From: Oscillibacter sp.
GTDB taxonomy: Bacteria > Bacillota > Clostridia > Oscillospirales > Oscillospiraceae
NCBI GenBank assembly: GCA_014799845.1
Contig: JAAVHF010000033.1
Span: 1 to 34,046 of the forward strand
Length of the DNA: 34,046 bases
Direction: 5' to 3'
Shown here piece after piece: positions 15,950 to 24,201 of this stretch; position 1 is the first letter of the stretch, and each line of letters starts with the position of its first letter. The position numbers and the translations under genes are program-made. The notes beneath the pieces were generated by a model. The model did not search any database. It saw nothing but the letters and a program-made list of their open reading frames with translations, and was not told the DNA's origin.

Positions 15950-16621
15950 ATGGAGATCCAACCTATTGCCCATATCCATACCGACTTCAAGGAAAAATTC
16001 GGCATCCCCCGCCAAAGCGGCCTGGTGGAGGCCCTGCAAGCCTCCATTATCTTCGATCCCCCCTACCGCGTCCCTGACGCCGTCCGGGGTCTGGAAGAAT
16101 TTTCCCACATCTGGCTCCTCTGGGAGTTCTCCCAGGCCCGCCGGGAAAACTGGTCCCCTACCGTCCGGCCGCCCCGCCTGGGCGGCAATAAACGCCTCGG
16201 CGTTTTTGCCACCCGTTCCCCCTTCCGCCCCAACGCGTTGGGCCTCTCTGTCGTGCGCCTGCTGTCCGTGGACCCGGACGCCCCTAAGGGTCCCGTCCTC
16301 CAGGTCTCCGGCGCGGACCTCCTGGACGGCACCCCCATCTATGACATCAAGCCCTACCTCCCCTACGCCGACGCCCACCCTGAGGCCGCCGGCGGCTTCA
16401 CCGACCAGGTGGCGCGCGGACAGCTGGAGGTCCGGTGCCCGGATGAACTTCTCTCGCGCTTGCCGGAGGAGAAACGGGCCGCCCTCCTGGGGGTCCTGGC
16501 CCAGGACCCCCGCCCCTCCTACCAGTCCGATCCCGCCCGCGTCTACGGCATGACCTTCGCCGGGGCGGAGGTCCGGTTCACCGTAGAAGACGGGACGCTG
16601 ACCATATGGGATATCAACTAG
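15950..16621 (+). CDS. trmO: tRNA (t6A37) N6-methyltransferase TrmO
   Basis: The TsaA/TrmO family uses S-adenosylmethionine to methylate N6-threonylcarbamoyladenosine at position 37 of threonine tRNAs. The 223 residues contain the diagnostic segments: LLWEFSQARR with conserved neighbours (about 61-70), TRSPFRPNALGLSVVRLL (about 86-103), and LDGTPIYDIKPYLPYADA (about 126-143). The fold is a single beta-barrel rather than a Rossmann domain. ATG 15950 has GAGAGGGAA upstream; an ATG at 15908 would put a GC-rich palindrome into the protein and was rejected. The gene stands between unrelated genes with its own terminator, so it is probably monocistronic. Confidence 0.92.
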   Translation: MEIQPIAHIHTDFKEKFGIPRQSGLVEALQASIIFDPPYRVPDAVRGLEEFSHIWLLWEFSQARRENWSPTVRPPRLGGNKRLGVFATRSPFRPNALGLSVVRLLSVDPDAPKGPVLQVSGADLLDGTPIYDIKPYLPYADAHPEAAGGFTDQVARGQLEVRCPDELLSRLPEEKRAALLGVLAQDPRPSYQSDPARVYGMTFAGAEVRFTVEDGTLTIWDIN

Positions 16622-16637
16622 ACAGGAACAGCGCAGC

Positions 16638-16667
16638 AGAGGCATGGCCCGCGGGCTATGCCTCTTT
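16638..16667 (+). terminator. terminator after trmO
   Basis: AGAGGCAT pairs with ATGCCTCT around a GC-rich inner stem, followed by TTTC. Confidence 0.8.
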
Positions 16668-16705
16668 CGGTTTCCGGAATTTTCCGGTGTTTTTTTGCTT
16701 TCCTC

Positions 16706-16735
16706 TTGCGGATGCTCCACACGGCATGGTATAAT
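16706..16735 (+). promoter_or_regulatory. promoter of the Na/Pi cotransporter gene
   Basis: TTGCGG (16706-16711), 18-base spacer, TATAAT (16730-16735) with TGG in front (extended -10). Confidence 0.75.
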
Positions 16736-16787
16736 CAGGTATAACATGGGATAATTTGAGCAAGAAAGAAAAAATAAGGAGCATACC

Positions 16788-18557
16788 ATGAATATCTTTT
16801 CTTTGTTTACCCTCTGCGGCGGCATCGCTTTTTTCCTCTATGGCATGTCCCTCATGTCCTCCCGCCTGGAGAAGCTGGCCGGCGGGCGGATGGAACAGCT
16901 GCTGAAAAAAATGACCTCTACCCCCATTAAGGGCCTGCTGCTGGGCGCGGGCATCACCATTGCCATCCAGTCCTCCGGCGCGGTGACGGTCATGCTGGTG
17001 GGTCTGGTCAACTCCGGCATCATTGAACTGGGCCAGTCCATCGGCATCATCATGGGCTCCAACGTGGGCACCACTCTGACGGCCTGGATCCTCTCCCTGT
17101 CCGGCATTGACAGCGACTCCTTCTGGCTCCAGCTGCTCAAGCCGGAGAACTTCTCTCCTCTGGTGGCCCTGGCAGGCGTGATCCTGCGCACAAGGTACAA
17201 GAGCGGGAAAAAACACAGCGCCGGGTCCATTATGGTGGGCTTCTCCATCCTGATGTACGGCACCACCATGATGAAAAACTCTGTCAGCCCGCTGGCGGAC
17301 ATGCCGGAATTTACCTCCATCCTCACCGCCTTTACCAACCCCTTCATCGGCGTGGCGGTGGGCGCGGTGCTCACCGCGGTGCTCCACTCCTCCGCCGCCT
17401 CCGTGGGTATTTTGCAGGCCCTGTCCATGACCGGTGGCATTACTTACGGCATGGCCCTGCCCATTATCATGGGCCAGAACATCGGCACCTGCATGACCGC
17501 CCTCATGAGCAGCATCGGCGGCAACCGCAACGCCCGCCGCGTGTCGGTGATCCACGTCTCCTTCAACCTGATCGGTACATCCATCGGCCTGCTGGTCTTC
17601 TATGGCAGCGGCATGTTCATCAATTACGCCTTCATGGACTGGCTCATCAACCCCGCCGGTATCGCCATTGTCCACAGCATTTTCAACGTGGCCACCACCG
17701 TTCTGCTGCTGCCCTTCACGAAACAGCTGGAAAAGCTGGCCTATATGGTGGTCCGGGAGGACGCCGGGGAGAAGGAAGAAAAGCTGGCCTTCGTGGACGA
17801 GCGCCTGCTGGCTACGCCCTCGGTGGCTATCGCTGAATGCGCCGCCAAGACCGTTGACATGGCCTACCTGGCGGAGAAAACCATTCTCCGCTCCCTGACC
17901 CTGCTGGAAAAATACGACGAGAAAACGGCGGAGGAGATCATCAAGAACGAGGACCGTCTGGACCTGTACGAGGACCGGCTGGGCACCCTGCTGGTCCACC
18001 TCAGCGGCAAGTCCCTCTCCGACGAGGACAGCCGCAACATCTCCAAGCAGCTGCACACCATCGGCGATTTCGAGCGCATCGGCGACCACGCGGTGAACCT
18101 GCTGAAGGCCGCGCAGGAGATCAACGAAAAATCCATCAAATTCTCCGGGCCGGCCTCGGATGAGCTTCGCGTCCTGCTGAGCGCGCTGAAAGAGATCCTC
18201 TCCCTGACCACCAAGGCTTACGCGGAGGGCGACCTCCGTCTGGCCTCCAAGGTGGAGCCTCTGGAGCAGGTCATCGACGGCCTGGTGGCGGACATCAAGT
18301 CCAACCACATCACCCGCCTGCAAAAGGGACACTGCACCATCGAGATGGGCTTCGTCCTCTCCGACCTGCTGACCAACTGCGAGCGCGTCAGCGACCACTG
18401 CTCCAACATTGCCGTGGCCCAGATCGAGACGGCCCTGAACGCCTATCAGGCCCACGAGTACCTCAACGCCCTGAAGACCAGCAACGACGCCAATTTCCGC
18501 AGCGCGTTTGACGGCTACCGCGCCAAGTTCTCGGTAGCAAGCGAGAGCGCGGAGTAG
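16788..18557 (+). CDS. Na/Pi cotransporter with C-terminal PhoU-like domain
   Basis: A 589-residue membrane protein. The first part (about 1-315) has two inverted repeats of the PNaS/Na-Pi cotransporter fold, seen as QSSGAVTVMLVGLVNSG (about 65-81) and the matching HSSAASVGILQALSMTGG (about 202-219) with nearby MGSNVGTT and MGQNIGTC. These are the binding-site motifs of the family. The C-terminal part (about 345-555) is helical and PhoU-like and probably cytoplasmic, coupling uptake to regulation. Low-affinity sodium-driven phosphate import is the expected role. The ATG has AAGGAGC upstream (AATAAGGAGCATACC). Strong terminator follows at 18569-18610. The protein is not part of a pst operon in this window. 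Confidence 0.93.
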   Translation: MNIFSLFTLCGGIAFFLYGMSLMSSRLEKLAGGRMEQLLKKMTSTPIKGLLLGAGITIAIQSSGAVTVMLVGLVNSGIIELGQSIGIIMGSNVGTTLTAWILSLSGIDSDSFWLQLLKPENFSPLVALAGVILRTRYKSGKKHSAGSIMVGFSILMYGTTMMKNSVSPLADMPEFTSILTAFTNPFIGVAVGAVLTAVLHSSAASVGILQALSMTGGITYGMALPIIMGQNIGTCMTALMSSIGGNRNARRVSVIHVSFNLIGTSIGLLVFYGSGMFINYAFMDWLINPAGIAIVHSIFNVATTVLLLPFTKQLEKLAYMVVREDAGEKEEKLAFVDERLLATPSVAIAECAAKTVDMAYLAEKTILRSLTLLEKYDEKTAEEIIKNEDRLDLYEDRLGTLLVHLSGKSLSDEDSRNISKQLHTIGDFERIGDHAVNLLKAAQEINEKSIKFSGPASDELRVLLSALKEILSLTTKAYAEGDLRLASKVEPLEQVIDGLVADIKSNHITRLQKGHCTIEMGFVLSDLLTNCERVSDHCSNIAVAQIETALNAYQAHEYLNALKTSNDANFRSAFDGYRAKFSVASESAE

Positions 18558-18568
18558 TTCCGTCTGTA

Positions 18569-18610
18569 TTGCCGGCGCGGCAGATTTCCGCCGCGCCGGC
18601 AATTGTTTTG
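18569..18610 (+). terminator. terminator after the Na/Pi cotransporter
   Basis: A 13-bp perfect stem (TTGCCGGCGCGGC with its complement) and an 8-base loop, followed by TTGTTTTG. Confidence 0.85.
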
Positions 18611-18647
18611 GTATTTTGTTCGGGGGCAATGCAATTTGCTCCAAAAT

Positions 18648-18699
18648 TTGCCACCAAATAGTGGCAACACTTTGACAAGATGCTACCAAATGGTAACAT
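18648..18699. promoter_or_regulatory. twin 20-bp operator-like palindromes
   Basis: TTGCCACCAAATAGTGGCAA (18648-18667) and ATGCTACCAAATGGTAACAT (18680-18699) are near-identical partial palindromes with centres 32 bases apart, about three helical turns. The second lies across the spacer and -10 of the promoter at 18672-18699. The likely binder is the XRE protein encoded just downstream. Confidence 0.7.
18672..18699 (+). promoter_or_regulatory. promoter of the XRE-comEC unit
   Basis: TTGACA (18672-18677), 16-base spacer, TAACAT (18694-18699). The -10 matches four of six positions. Confidence 0.6.
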
Positions 18700-18717
18700 T
18701 TTGTTGAGGTGATCATT

Positions 18718-18933
18718 TTGAAATTTCGCAGGATCCGAGATCTAAGAGAAGACAGTGATAAGACGCAGGAAGAAGTTGCCCAGTATCTCATTATGAAACG
18801 GGGCGTTTATCAAAGATATGAGAGCGGCGAGCGCGAGATCCCGGTCTGGGCGCTCCTCAGGTTGGCCGAACTCTACCACACCAGCACCGACTACATCCTG
18901 GGCCGCGCGGACCAGAGGGAGCCGATTGAGTAG
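18718..18933 (+). CDS. small Cro/C1-type HTH regulator
   Basis: A 71-residue XRE protein: LRDLREDSDKTQEEVAQYL is the first pair of helices, KRGVYQRYESGEREIPVWALLRLAELYHTSTDYILGRAD the recognition helix and the closing helices. This is the common clostridial form that ends in DYILGR. I chose TTG 18718, six bases after GAGGTGAT; GTG 18709 overlaps that site. Twin operators and a promoter lie directly upstream, pointing to autorepression. The stop is two bases before the start of comEC, so the two are one transcription unit and translation is probably coupled. Confidence 0.85.
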   Translation: MKFRRIRDLREDSDKTQEEVAQYLIMKRGVYQRYESGEREIPVWALLRLAELYHTSTDYILGRADQREPIE

Positions 18934-18935
18934 TC

Positions 18936-21200
18936 ATGCGGAAGCTGATGTGGTTCGCGCTGCCGTTCGGAGCGGGGTGCGCCCTGTGCCAGTATGTGCT
19001 GCCGTCAGGCCTTTGGCTGTGGACGGCGGCGGGGGTGCTGGCCCTGGGGCTGACCTCCCTGCTGCTGCGGGGGAAAAGAAGACGGGTCGTCCGGCTTGCC
19101 GCCGTGGGATGCGCCATGGGCATCCTGTGGTTCTCCGGCTATGCCGTGCTGCACCTGACCCCGGCGGAGAAGCTGGTGGGGACGGAGCACATTTTCGAGC
19201 TGGAACTGACCGACTACCCCGAGGAAACCTCCAGCGGCGCGCGGTGTCAGGCCAGACTGGCCGGATTGAGGGGCAAGGTGATCTTCTACGGCGCCCGTGA
19301 CCTGCTGGACCTGGAGCCGGGGAACCGGATCGTGGCCCAATCCTCCGGCTACAGCGCCGCCGCCCTCGCCGGGGAGGAGAGCAGCTACTATATTTCGCAG
19401 GGCGTATTTCTCCGGCTGTACGGCAAAGGGGGCCTCCTGTCCGCCTCCCGGGGAAACGCCGGGAATTGGCGGTATCTCCCCGCGCGGCTGTCCCACTGGC
19501 TGCGGGAGCGTATCGACAGCCTTTACAGCCCACGGGCCGGGGGCTTGATTGCCGCGCTTCTCACCGGCGAACGGGACGGCCTGGACCCCCAGAGCTACAC
19601 CGACCTCAGCGAGTCGGGTCTGTTCCACATCACCGCCGTATCGGGGCTGCACTGCGGGTTTCTGATTGCCCTGCTGGGCGTGCTGGTGTTCCGGCGGCAG
19701 AAGCTGACGGCGTTTTTGGGATATCCGGTGCTGCTGTTCTATATGGTCATGGTGGGGTGTACGCCGTCGGTGGTGCGGTCCTGCATCATGGCGGGGTTTG
19801 TCCTGCTGGCTCCGCTGGCGGGACGGGAAGGCGATGCGCCCACCTCCCTGTCGGCGGCGCTGCTGGTGAACCTGCTGGCAAATCCCCTGGCGATCGCGTC
19901 CGTGAGCTTGCAGCTGTCCTTTGCCGCCGTGGCGGGACTGCTGCTGTTCGCGCCGGGGATCTATGAGATCCTGCGCGGCCTCTGGCCGGAGGAGCTGCCG
20001 GATACCGCGGAAAAACTGCTGAATTTCCTGCTCAGCGTCGTTGCCGCCAGCCTGGGGGTCATGGTCACATGCGCGCCCCTTAACGCGGTGTATTTTAACA
20101 CGCTGGCGCTGGCGTCGCCGCTGTCCAATGTGCTGGTGCTGTGGATGGCCCCGGCGCTGTTCGGCTGCGCGCTGGTGATCACGGCGCTGGGCGGCCTGTT
20201 TCCGGCTCTGGCGGGACTGGCGCTTGTCCCCGAGTGGCTGGCGCGGTATCTGCTGTGGGCGGCGCATATGACGGCGAAAATCCCGGGACACAGCGTCTAC
20301 TTTACCCGCCCGGCGGTGGCGGCATGGCTGGCGGGGACCTATGTCCTGCTGGGGCTGTGCCTGCTGGTGAAGGAGCGGCAGTGGAAATGGGGCGCCGCGC
20401 TGGCGCTGTCGGCGGCGTGCCTGCTGGCGGTGAAGGCCGGACCCAGGATGCAGGTCCGGGACGACCGCCTGACGGCGGTTGCCGTGGACGTAGGACAGGG
20501 CGCGGCAACGCTGTTCCACTCGGGAGGAAAGACCGCCCTGGTGGACTGCGGCAGCCTGAACAGCTCCCGCGCCGCCGGGGAGGCCGTGGCGGTGACCATG
20601 GATCAGTACGGCTGGGACAGGCTGGATTATATCGTCCTGACCCACTACCACGAGGACCACGCCGGGGGCCTGCCCTGGCTGCTGGCAAGGGTGGAAGCGG
20701 AGCAGATCTTCCTGCCCCAGCTGCTGGACAGCGATCAGGGGGACTTGCAGCAGGAGACGCTGGAGCTGGCGGCGCGGTACGGCGCGGCGGTGCGGTACAT
20801 AGAATCGCCCCGGGCTGCCGCGCTGGGGGACGCGGTGCTGAACGTCTACCCGCCGGTGACGGAGGGCGGCGGCAACGAGGTGGGGCTGACCATCCTCTGC
20901 ACCGCCGGGGACTATGACTTTCTGGTCACCGGGGATATGAACGATTCCACGGAGAAGAAGCTGGTGGCCCGGTACGAACTGCCGGACATCGAGGTCCTGC
21001 TGGTGGGCCACCACGGCAGCAAATACTCCACCTCGGAGGAGCTGCTGGAGGCGGTGACGCCGGAGGTGGGGGTCATCAGCGTGGGCCAGAACACCTTCGG
21101 ACATCCCACCCAGGAGGCCATGGACCGCATGACGGAGGCCGGAATGACCATCCGCCGGACGGACGAGGAGGGGAATATCCTGATTCAGGTGGGATATTGA
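18936..21200 (+). CDS. comEC: DNA uptake channel protein ComEC
   Basis: Membrane channel that carries single-stranded DNA into the cell during natural transformation. The 754 residues follow the full ComEC/Rec2 layout: an N-terminal DUF4131-type domain with two membrane helices (about 1-165), the multi-helix competence domain with the signature GERDGLDPQSYTDLSESG then HITAVSGLHCGFL (about 211-243), and a C-terminal metallo-beta-lactamase-like domain (about 485-750). In the last, THYHEDHAGG (about 568-577) keeps the HxHxDH zinc motif, with GDM and GHHGSKYS further on, so it may be catalytically competent. No strong ribosome binding site precedes the ATG, in keeping with coupling to the XRE gene. 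comEA and other competence genes are not in the window. Confidence 0.93.
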   Translation: MRKLMWFALPFGAGCALCQYVLPSGLWLWTAAGVLALGLTSLLLRGKRRRVVRLAAVGCAMGILWFSGYAVLHLTPAEKLVGTEHIFELELTDYPEETSSGARCQARLAGLRGKVIFYGARDLLDLEPGNRIVAQSSGYSAAALAGEESSYYISQGVFLRLYGKGGLLSASRGNAGNWRYLPARLSHWLRERIDSLYSPRAGGLIAALLTGERDGLDPQSYTDLSESGLFHITAVSGLHCGFLIALLGVLVFRRQKLTAFLGYPVLLFYMVMVGCTPSVVRSCIMAGFVLLAPLAGREGDAPTSLSAALLVNLLANPLAIASVSLQLSFAAVAGLLLFAPGIYEILRGLWPEELPDTAEKLLNFLLSVVAASLGVMVTCAPLNAVYFNTLALASPLSNVLVLWMAPALFGCALVITALGGLFPALAGLALVPEWLARYLLWAAHMTAKIPGHSVYFTRPAVAAWLAGTYVLLGLCLLVKERQWKWGAALALSAACLLAVKAGPRMQVRDDRLTAVAVDVGQGAATLFHSGGKTALVDCGSLNSSRAAGEAVAVTMDQYGWDRLDYIVLTHYHEDHAGGLPWLLARVEAEQIFLPQLLDSDQGDLQQETLELAARYGAAVRYIESPRAAALGDAVLNVYPPVTEGGGNEVGLTILCTAGDYDFLVTGDMNDSTEKKLVARYELPDIEVLLVGHHGSKYSTSEELLEAVTPEVGVISVGQNTFGHPTQEAMDRMTEAGMTIRRTDEEGNILIQVGY

Positions 21201-21278
21201 AGAAAAATGCGTTCTGAACTATATGCAGAAACAGAAAAACGTGGTAAATTAGATACGGCAACAAGCTGGAGGTGCATT

Positions 21279-23489
21279 ATGTGGAAAAAACGGTGGCCTT
21301 TGCTGCTGGCCTGTATCCTTCTGTTTGCTTTGACCGCCTGCAGTGAGGACAGCGGCGAGGAAAACATACAGCAGGACCGGCCGCAGGCCAGCGAGGCCGC
21401 GCCGGAACCGCAAAGCGGCGACGTCCGCTTACAGGCATACTACAGTACCTTTGCTCCCCTGGCTGACGCCGGCACCATTACCGGCATAGCCCGCATCGAA
21501 AACTGCCTGCTGATTGGCGGGGAGAGAAACGGCGCGCCGATACTGGGACTGGCCCTCTACACCCTGGACGGCAGCGGACGGGCCACTGTCTTCAGCTCTG
21601 CCTCCGTGGATCTGGACGACCCGGAGGCGGAGGACGAGGCAGCACTGTACGGCGTCACCACCGATGGTGAGAGCTTCTATGTACTGACCGGACAGCCTAT
21701 TGACGAACGGCGCTATCAGGGGGACATGGCGGTCCTGCGCTACGCCGCCGACGGGCAGTTTCAGGATAAACGCCGGCTTTCCCTCGGCCCCGCCGCCAAG
21801 CCCGAGGGGTTCAGCGTCAGTGAAAGCGGGCAGGTCGTGTTGTATACACTGGAGCCGTCAGCGGACAGCTACGGAAATAAGTATGTGTACGCGGCTTCCG
21901 TCTATTCCGCCGAAGGAGAACTGACGGTCCGGCAGACGCTGGAGGGCCGGACGCTGTTCGGCTGGGCGGTCCGGGACGGCGGCGTGGTACTGTCGGGCTA
22001 TGGCAGAAGCACGGCGGGATTTTACACCCGCATGGACCTGGAAACCGGAGCGCTGACAGAGCTGGAGGTGGTGCAGCCGGAGGGCGGCCCCGATCCGGGC
22101 GTTTGCAGCTATACCAGCTGCCAGGGGCTGAACGGCGAGTATATCATTGGCGGGCTTGACAAGTTTATCTCCTATGATCTGGACAGCGGCGCGTGTGAGC
22201 TGCTGTTTGATACCGATGAAGCGGGTATTCCCCAGACGCTCTTCACTATGGCCCTGGGTCCCGCCTGCCGGTTGGATGAAAATACCTTCATCTGCTGCAA
22301 CGGTACCAATCAGGTGGTGGTACTGGGCAAGGAGGAAAAGGTCTATCAGGAGCGCAGCGTGGTTACGGTGGCGCTGATCGACATTGCGGAGGTCTATGAA
22401 GGGCAGACCTACATCTATCCCATGACCGAAGACCACGTCAAGGAAGCCAATCAGGCCAGCACGGAGTACGAGTACCAGGCGGTCCACTACAACCTCCATG
22501 AGCTGGACCGCCTCCGCGCGGACATCCTCGCGGGGGATTCCCCGGATTTGGTCTTGTACACAGACAGCGAGCATTTTCCAGGCATCCAGACCGACAGCGA
22601 TCTTTTCGACGATCTGTACGCCTACATTGACGCGGACGAAACCCTCTCCCGGGAGGACTTCCTGCCGAACCTGCTGGAGGCCATGAGCCTTAACGGGGAA
22701 CTGCACCGGATTTGGAGCGGTACACGAATTTACACGCTGTCTGCCCCTTCTTCGGCGGTGGGCGGTGGCAGGGGCATGACCGTGGCGGACTATAACCGCA
22801 TTGCGGCGGAAAATGACGCGTATCAGACACGCTTCTCCTATGGCCTCGGCGGCGTGGAGGCGCTGAACTGGCTGGCCTGCGGAGGGATGTTTTTCGTAGA
22901 CAAGGAAAATGGGACATGCAGCCTTGACAGCCGGGAATTTCGTGATTTGCTGACCTGGTGCGCCGATACGGAGTCGGATATGGCGCTGTCAAGACAGATG
23001 GAAGGCCGCGTGGACGGTCTGCTGCAGTGGACGGAGATCGGTCTTGAAGAGATCAGCCGGTTTAAAGCCTGGTTGGGGGAGGACGGCGTCTTTGTCGGTC
23101 TTCCGAACGGCGGCGATGGGCTGCACAGTTACATATGCAGCGGCGGCGCAATGGCGATCCCAGCCCGGAGTGGAAACAAAGAAGGAGCTTGGGCGTTTAT
23201 CCGGAATCGGCTGAGCATAGAGCGTCAGGCATCGCTGAGCGCCCTGCCGGTGATCCGGGAGGCTATCGGGCTTTCCAGTTATTATAATGGGGCGACGGAT
23301 TATGCCAGGGAACAGCTGGACAAGCTGCTGGAGGCCACAAAATACGCCGCCGGTTACAGCGACCACTTCATTTGGCAGATCATTCAGGAGGTCGGCGGAG
23401 CTTATCTGGCCGGAGACAAAAGCCTGGACGAGGCCATCGAGCTGATCCAATCCCGCGCCAGCCTGTGGATGGCGGAGCAGTACGGATAA
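21279..23489 (+). CDS. lipoprotein: propeller-like domain fused to a solute-binding domain
   Basis: A 736-residue lipoprotein. The signal peptide ends in the lipobox LTAC (C21), so it should be lipid-anchored at the outer face of the membrane. Residues about 45-370 have repeated short beta-strand patterns (for example YGVTTDGESFYVLTG and FSVSESGQVVLYTLEP) that look like a beta-propeller. Residues about 375-735 resemble ABC-type family 1 solute-binding proteins: LRADILAGDSPDLVLYTD, FDDLYAYIDADETLSREDFLPN, and a C-terminal NKEGAWAFIRNRLS segment. I chose ATG 21279, with GGAGGT six bases upstream; an earlier in-frame ATG at 21207 would bury the signal peptide. No permease or ATPase gene is adjacent, so a transport role is unproven. 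Confidence 0.8.
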   Translation: MWKKRWPLLLACILLFALTACSEDSGEENIQQDRPQASEAAPEPQSGDVRLQAYYSTFAPLADAGTITGIARIENCLLIGGERNGAPILGLALYTLDGSGRATVFSSASVDLDDPEAEDEAALYGVTTDGESFYVLTGQPIDERRYQGDMAVLRYAADGQFQDKRRLSLGPAAKPEGFSVSESGQVVLYTLEPSADSYGNKYVYAASVYSAEGELTVRQTLEGRTLFGWAVRDGGVVLSGYGRSTAGFYTRMDLETGALTELEVVQPEGGPDPGVCSYTSCQGLNGEYIIGGLDKFISYDLDSGACELLFDTDEAGIPQTLFTMALGPACRLDENTFICCNGTNQVVVLGKEEKVYQERSVVTVALIDIAEVYEGQTYIYPMTEDHVKEANQASTEYEYQAVHYNLHELDRLRADILAGDSPDLVLYTDSEHFPGIQTDSDLFDDLYAYIDADETLSREDFLPNLLEAMSLNGELHRIWSGTRIYTLSAPSSAVGGGRGMTVADYNRIAAENDAYQTRFSYGLGGVEALNWLACGGMFFVDKENGTCSLDSREFRDLLTWCADTESDMALSRQMEGRVDGLLQWTEIGLEEISRFKAWLGEDGVFVGLPNGGDGLHSYICSGGAMAIPARSGNKEGAWAFIRNRLSIERQASLSALPVIREAIGLSSYYNGATDYAREQLDKLLEATKYAAGYSDHFIWQIIQEVGGAYLAGDKSLDEAIELIQSRASLWMAEQYG

Positions 23490-23509
23490 GAGCTTTCAGA
23501 ACAACGCCG

Positions 23510-23544
23510 CCGGGCTGCCGTTTTGAGACGGCGGCCCGGTTTTT
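23510..23544 (+). terminator. terminator after the lipoprotein gene
   Basis: A 12-bp stem (CCGGGCTGCCGT with ACGGCGGCCCGG, one G-T pair) followed by TTTTT. Confidence 0.88.
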
Positions 23545-23555
23545 GCGCCTGGCGA

Positions 23556-23587
23556 GGCATTTTTTCCGCCCTTGTCCACTATACATA
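23556..23587 (+). promoter_or_regulatory. possible sigma-E-type promoter of spmAB
   Basis: GGCATTTT (23556-23563) and TATACATA (23580-23587) sit 16 bases apart and resemble the mother-cell sigma-E consensus (GnATATT, CATACA). In Bacillus subtilis the spmA-spmB operon is sigma-E dependent. The match is partial. Confidence 0.35.
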
Positions 23588-23610
23588 GAGGGAAAGGGAG
23601 GCGGATAAGC

Positions 23611-24198
23611 ATGGCGATGGCCTGGATCTGGACGGGGATGATAGCGGCCTCGGTGGTATATGGACTGGTAAACGGCACCATCGGCGCGGTGGGCAGCGCG
23701 GCCATGGAGGGCGCGGCGGCGGCGGTGGACCTGTGCCTGAGTATGGCGGGGATCATGTGCCTGTGGAGCGGGGTCATGTCCATCATGAAGGCCAGCGGCC
23801 TGATGGACGGCCTCAGCCGCCTGTTCCGGCCCGTATTGAACCGCCTGCTGCCCAACGCCTGCCGGGACCCGGAGACGCTGGCGGCACTGTCGGGAAACGT
23901 GTCGGCCAATCTGCTGGGACTGGGCAATGCGGCCACGCCCCTGGGCATCCGGGCCGCAAGGCGGATGGCGAAGGGCTGCGGCGGGCAGGCCAGCAATGAG
24001 CTGTGTACCCTGGTGGTGCTGAACACCGCCTCCATCCAGCTGCTGCCCACCACGGTGGCCGGCGTCCGGGCGGCGCTGGGGGCGGAGAACGCCTTTGACA
24101 TCGTTCCGGCGGTGTGGCTGGCGTCGGTTCTGTCAGTGGCGGCGGGGCTGACGGCGGCAAAGGTTTTTGGCCGGATCTGGAAGAAGCGGGGGGAGTAG
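23611..24198 (+). CDS. spmA: spore maturation protein A
   Basis: A 195-residue membrane protein of the SpmA/nucleoside-recognition (Gate) family needed in Bacillus for full spore core dehydration and heat resistance. It has several hydrophobic segments and the family marks MSGxGxMCLWSGVMSIMKASGLMDGLSRLFRPVLNRL (residues about 44-80, given for position only), GNVSANLLGLGNAATPLG (about 103-120) and the NTASIQLLPTT segment (about 143-153). ATG 23611 has AAGGGAGG at 23594-23601; the ATG at 23572 lacks a site. It is followed after three bases by spmB. The pair marks the organism as an endospore former. dacB, which shares the operon in B. subtilis, is absent here. Confidence 0.93.
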   Translation: MAMAWIWTGMIAASVVYGLVNGTIGAVGSAAMEGAAAAVDLCLSMAGIMCLWSGVMSIMKASGLMDGLSRLFRPVLNRLLPNACRDPETLAALSGNVSANLLGLGNAATPLGIRAARRMAKGCGGQASNELCTLVVLNTASIQLLPTTVAGVRAALGAENAFDIVPAVWLASVLSVAAGLTAAKVFGRIWKKRGE

Positions 24199-24201
24199 GA
24201 G

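Noticed and set aside
16656-18791. 711-codon minus-strand open frame across the Na/Pi cotransporter
   Set aside because: Shadow of the cotransporter; its start lies in the terminator and operator region.
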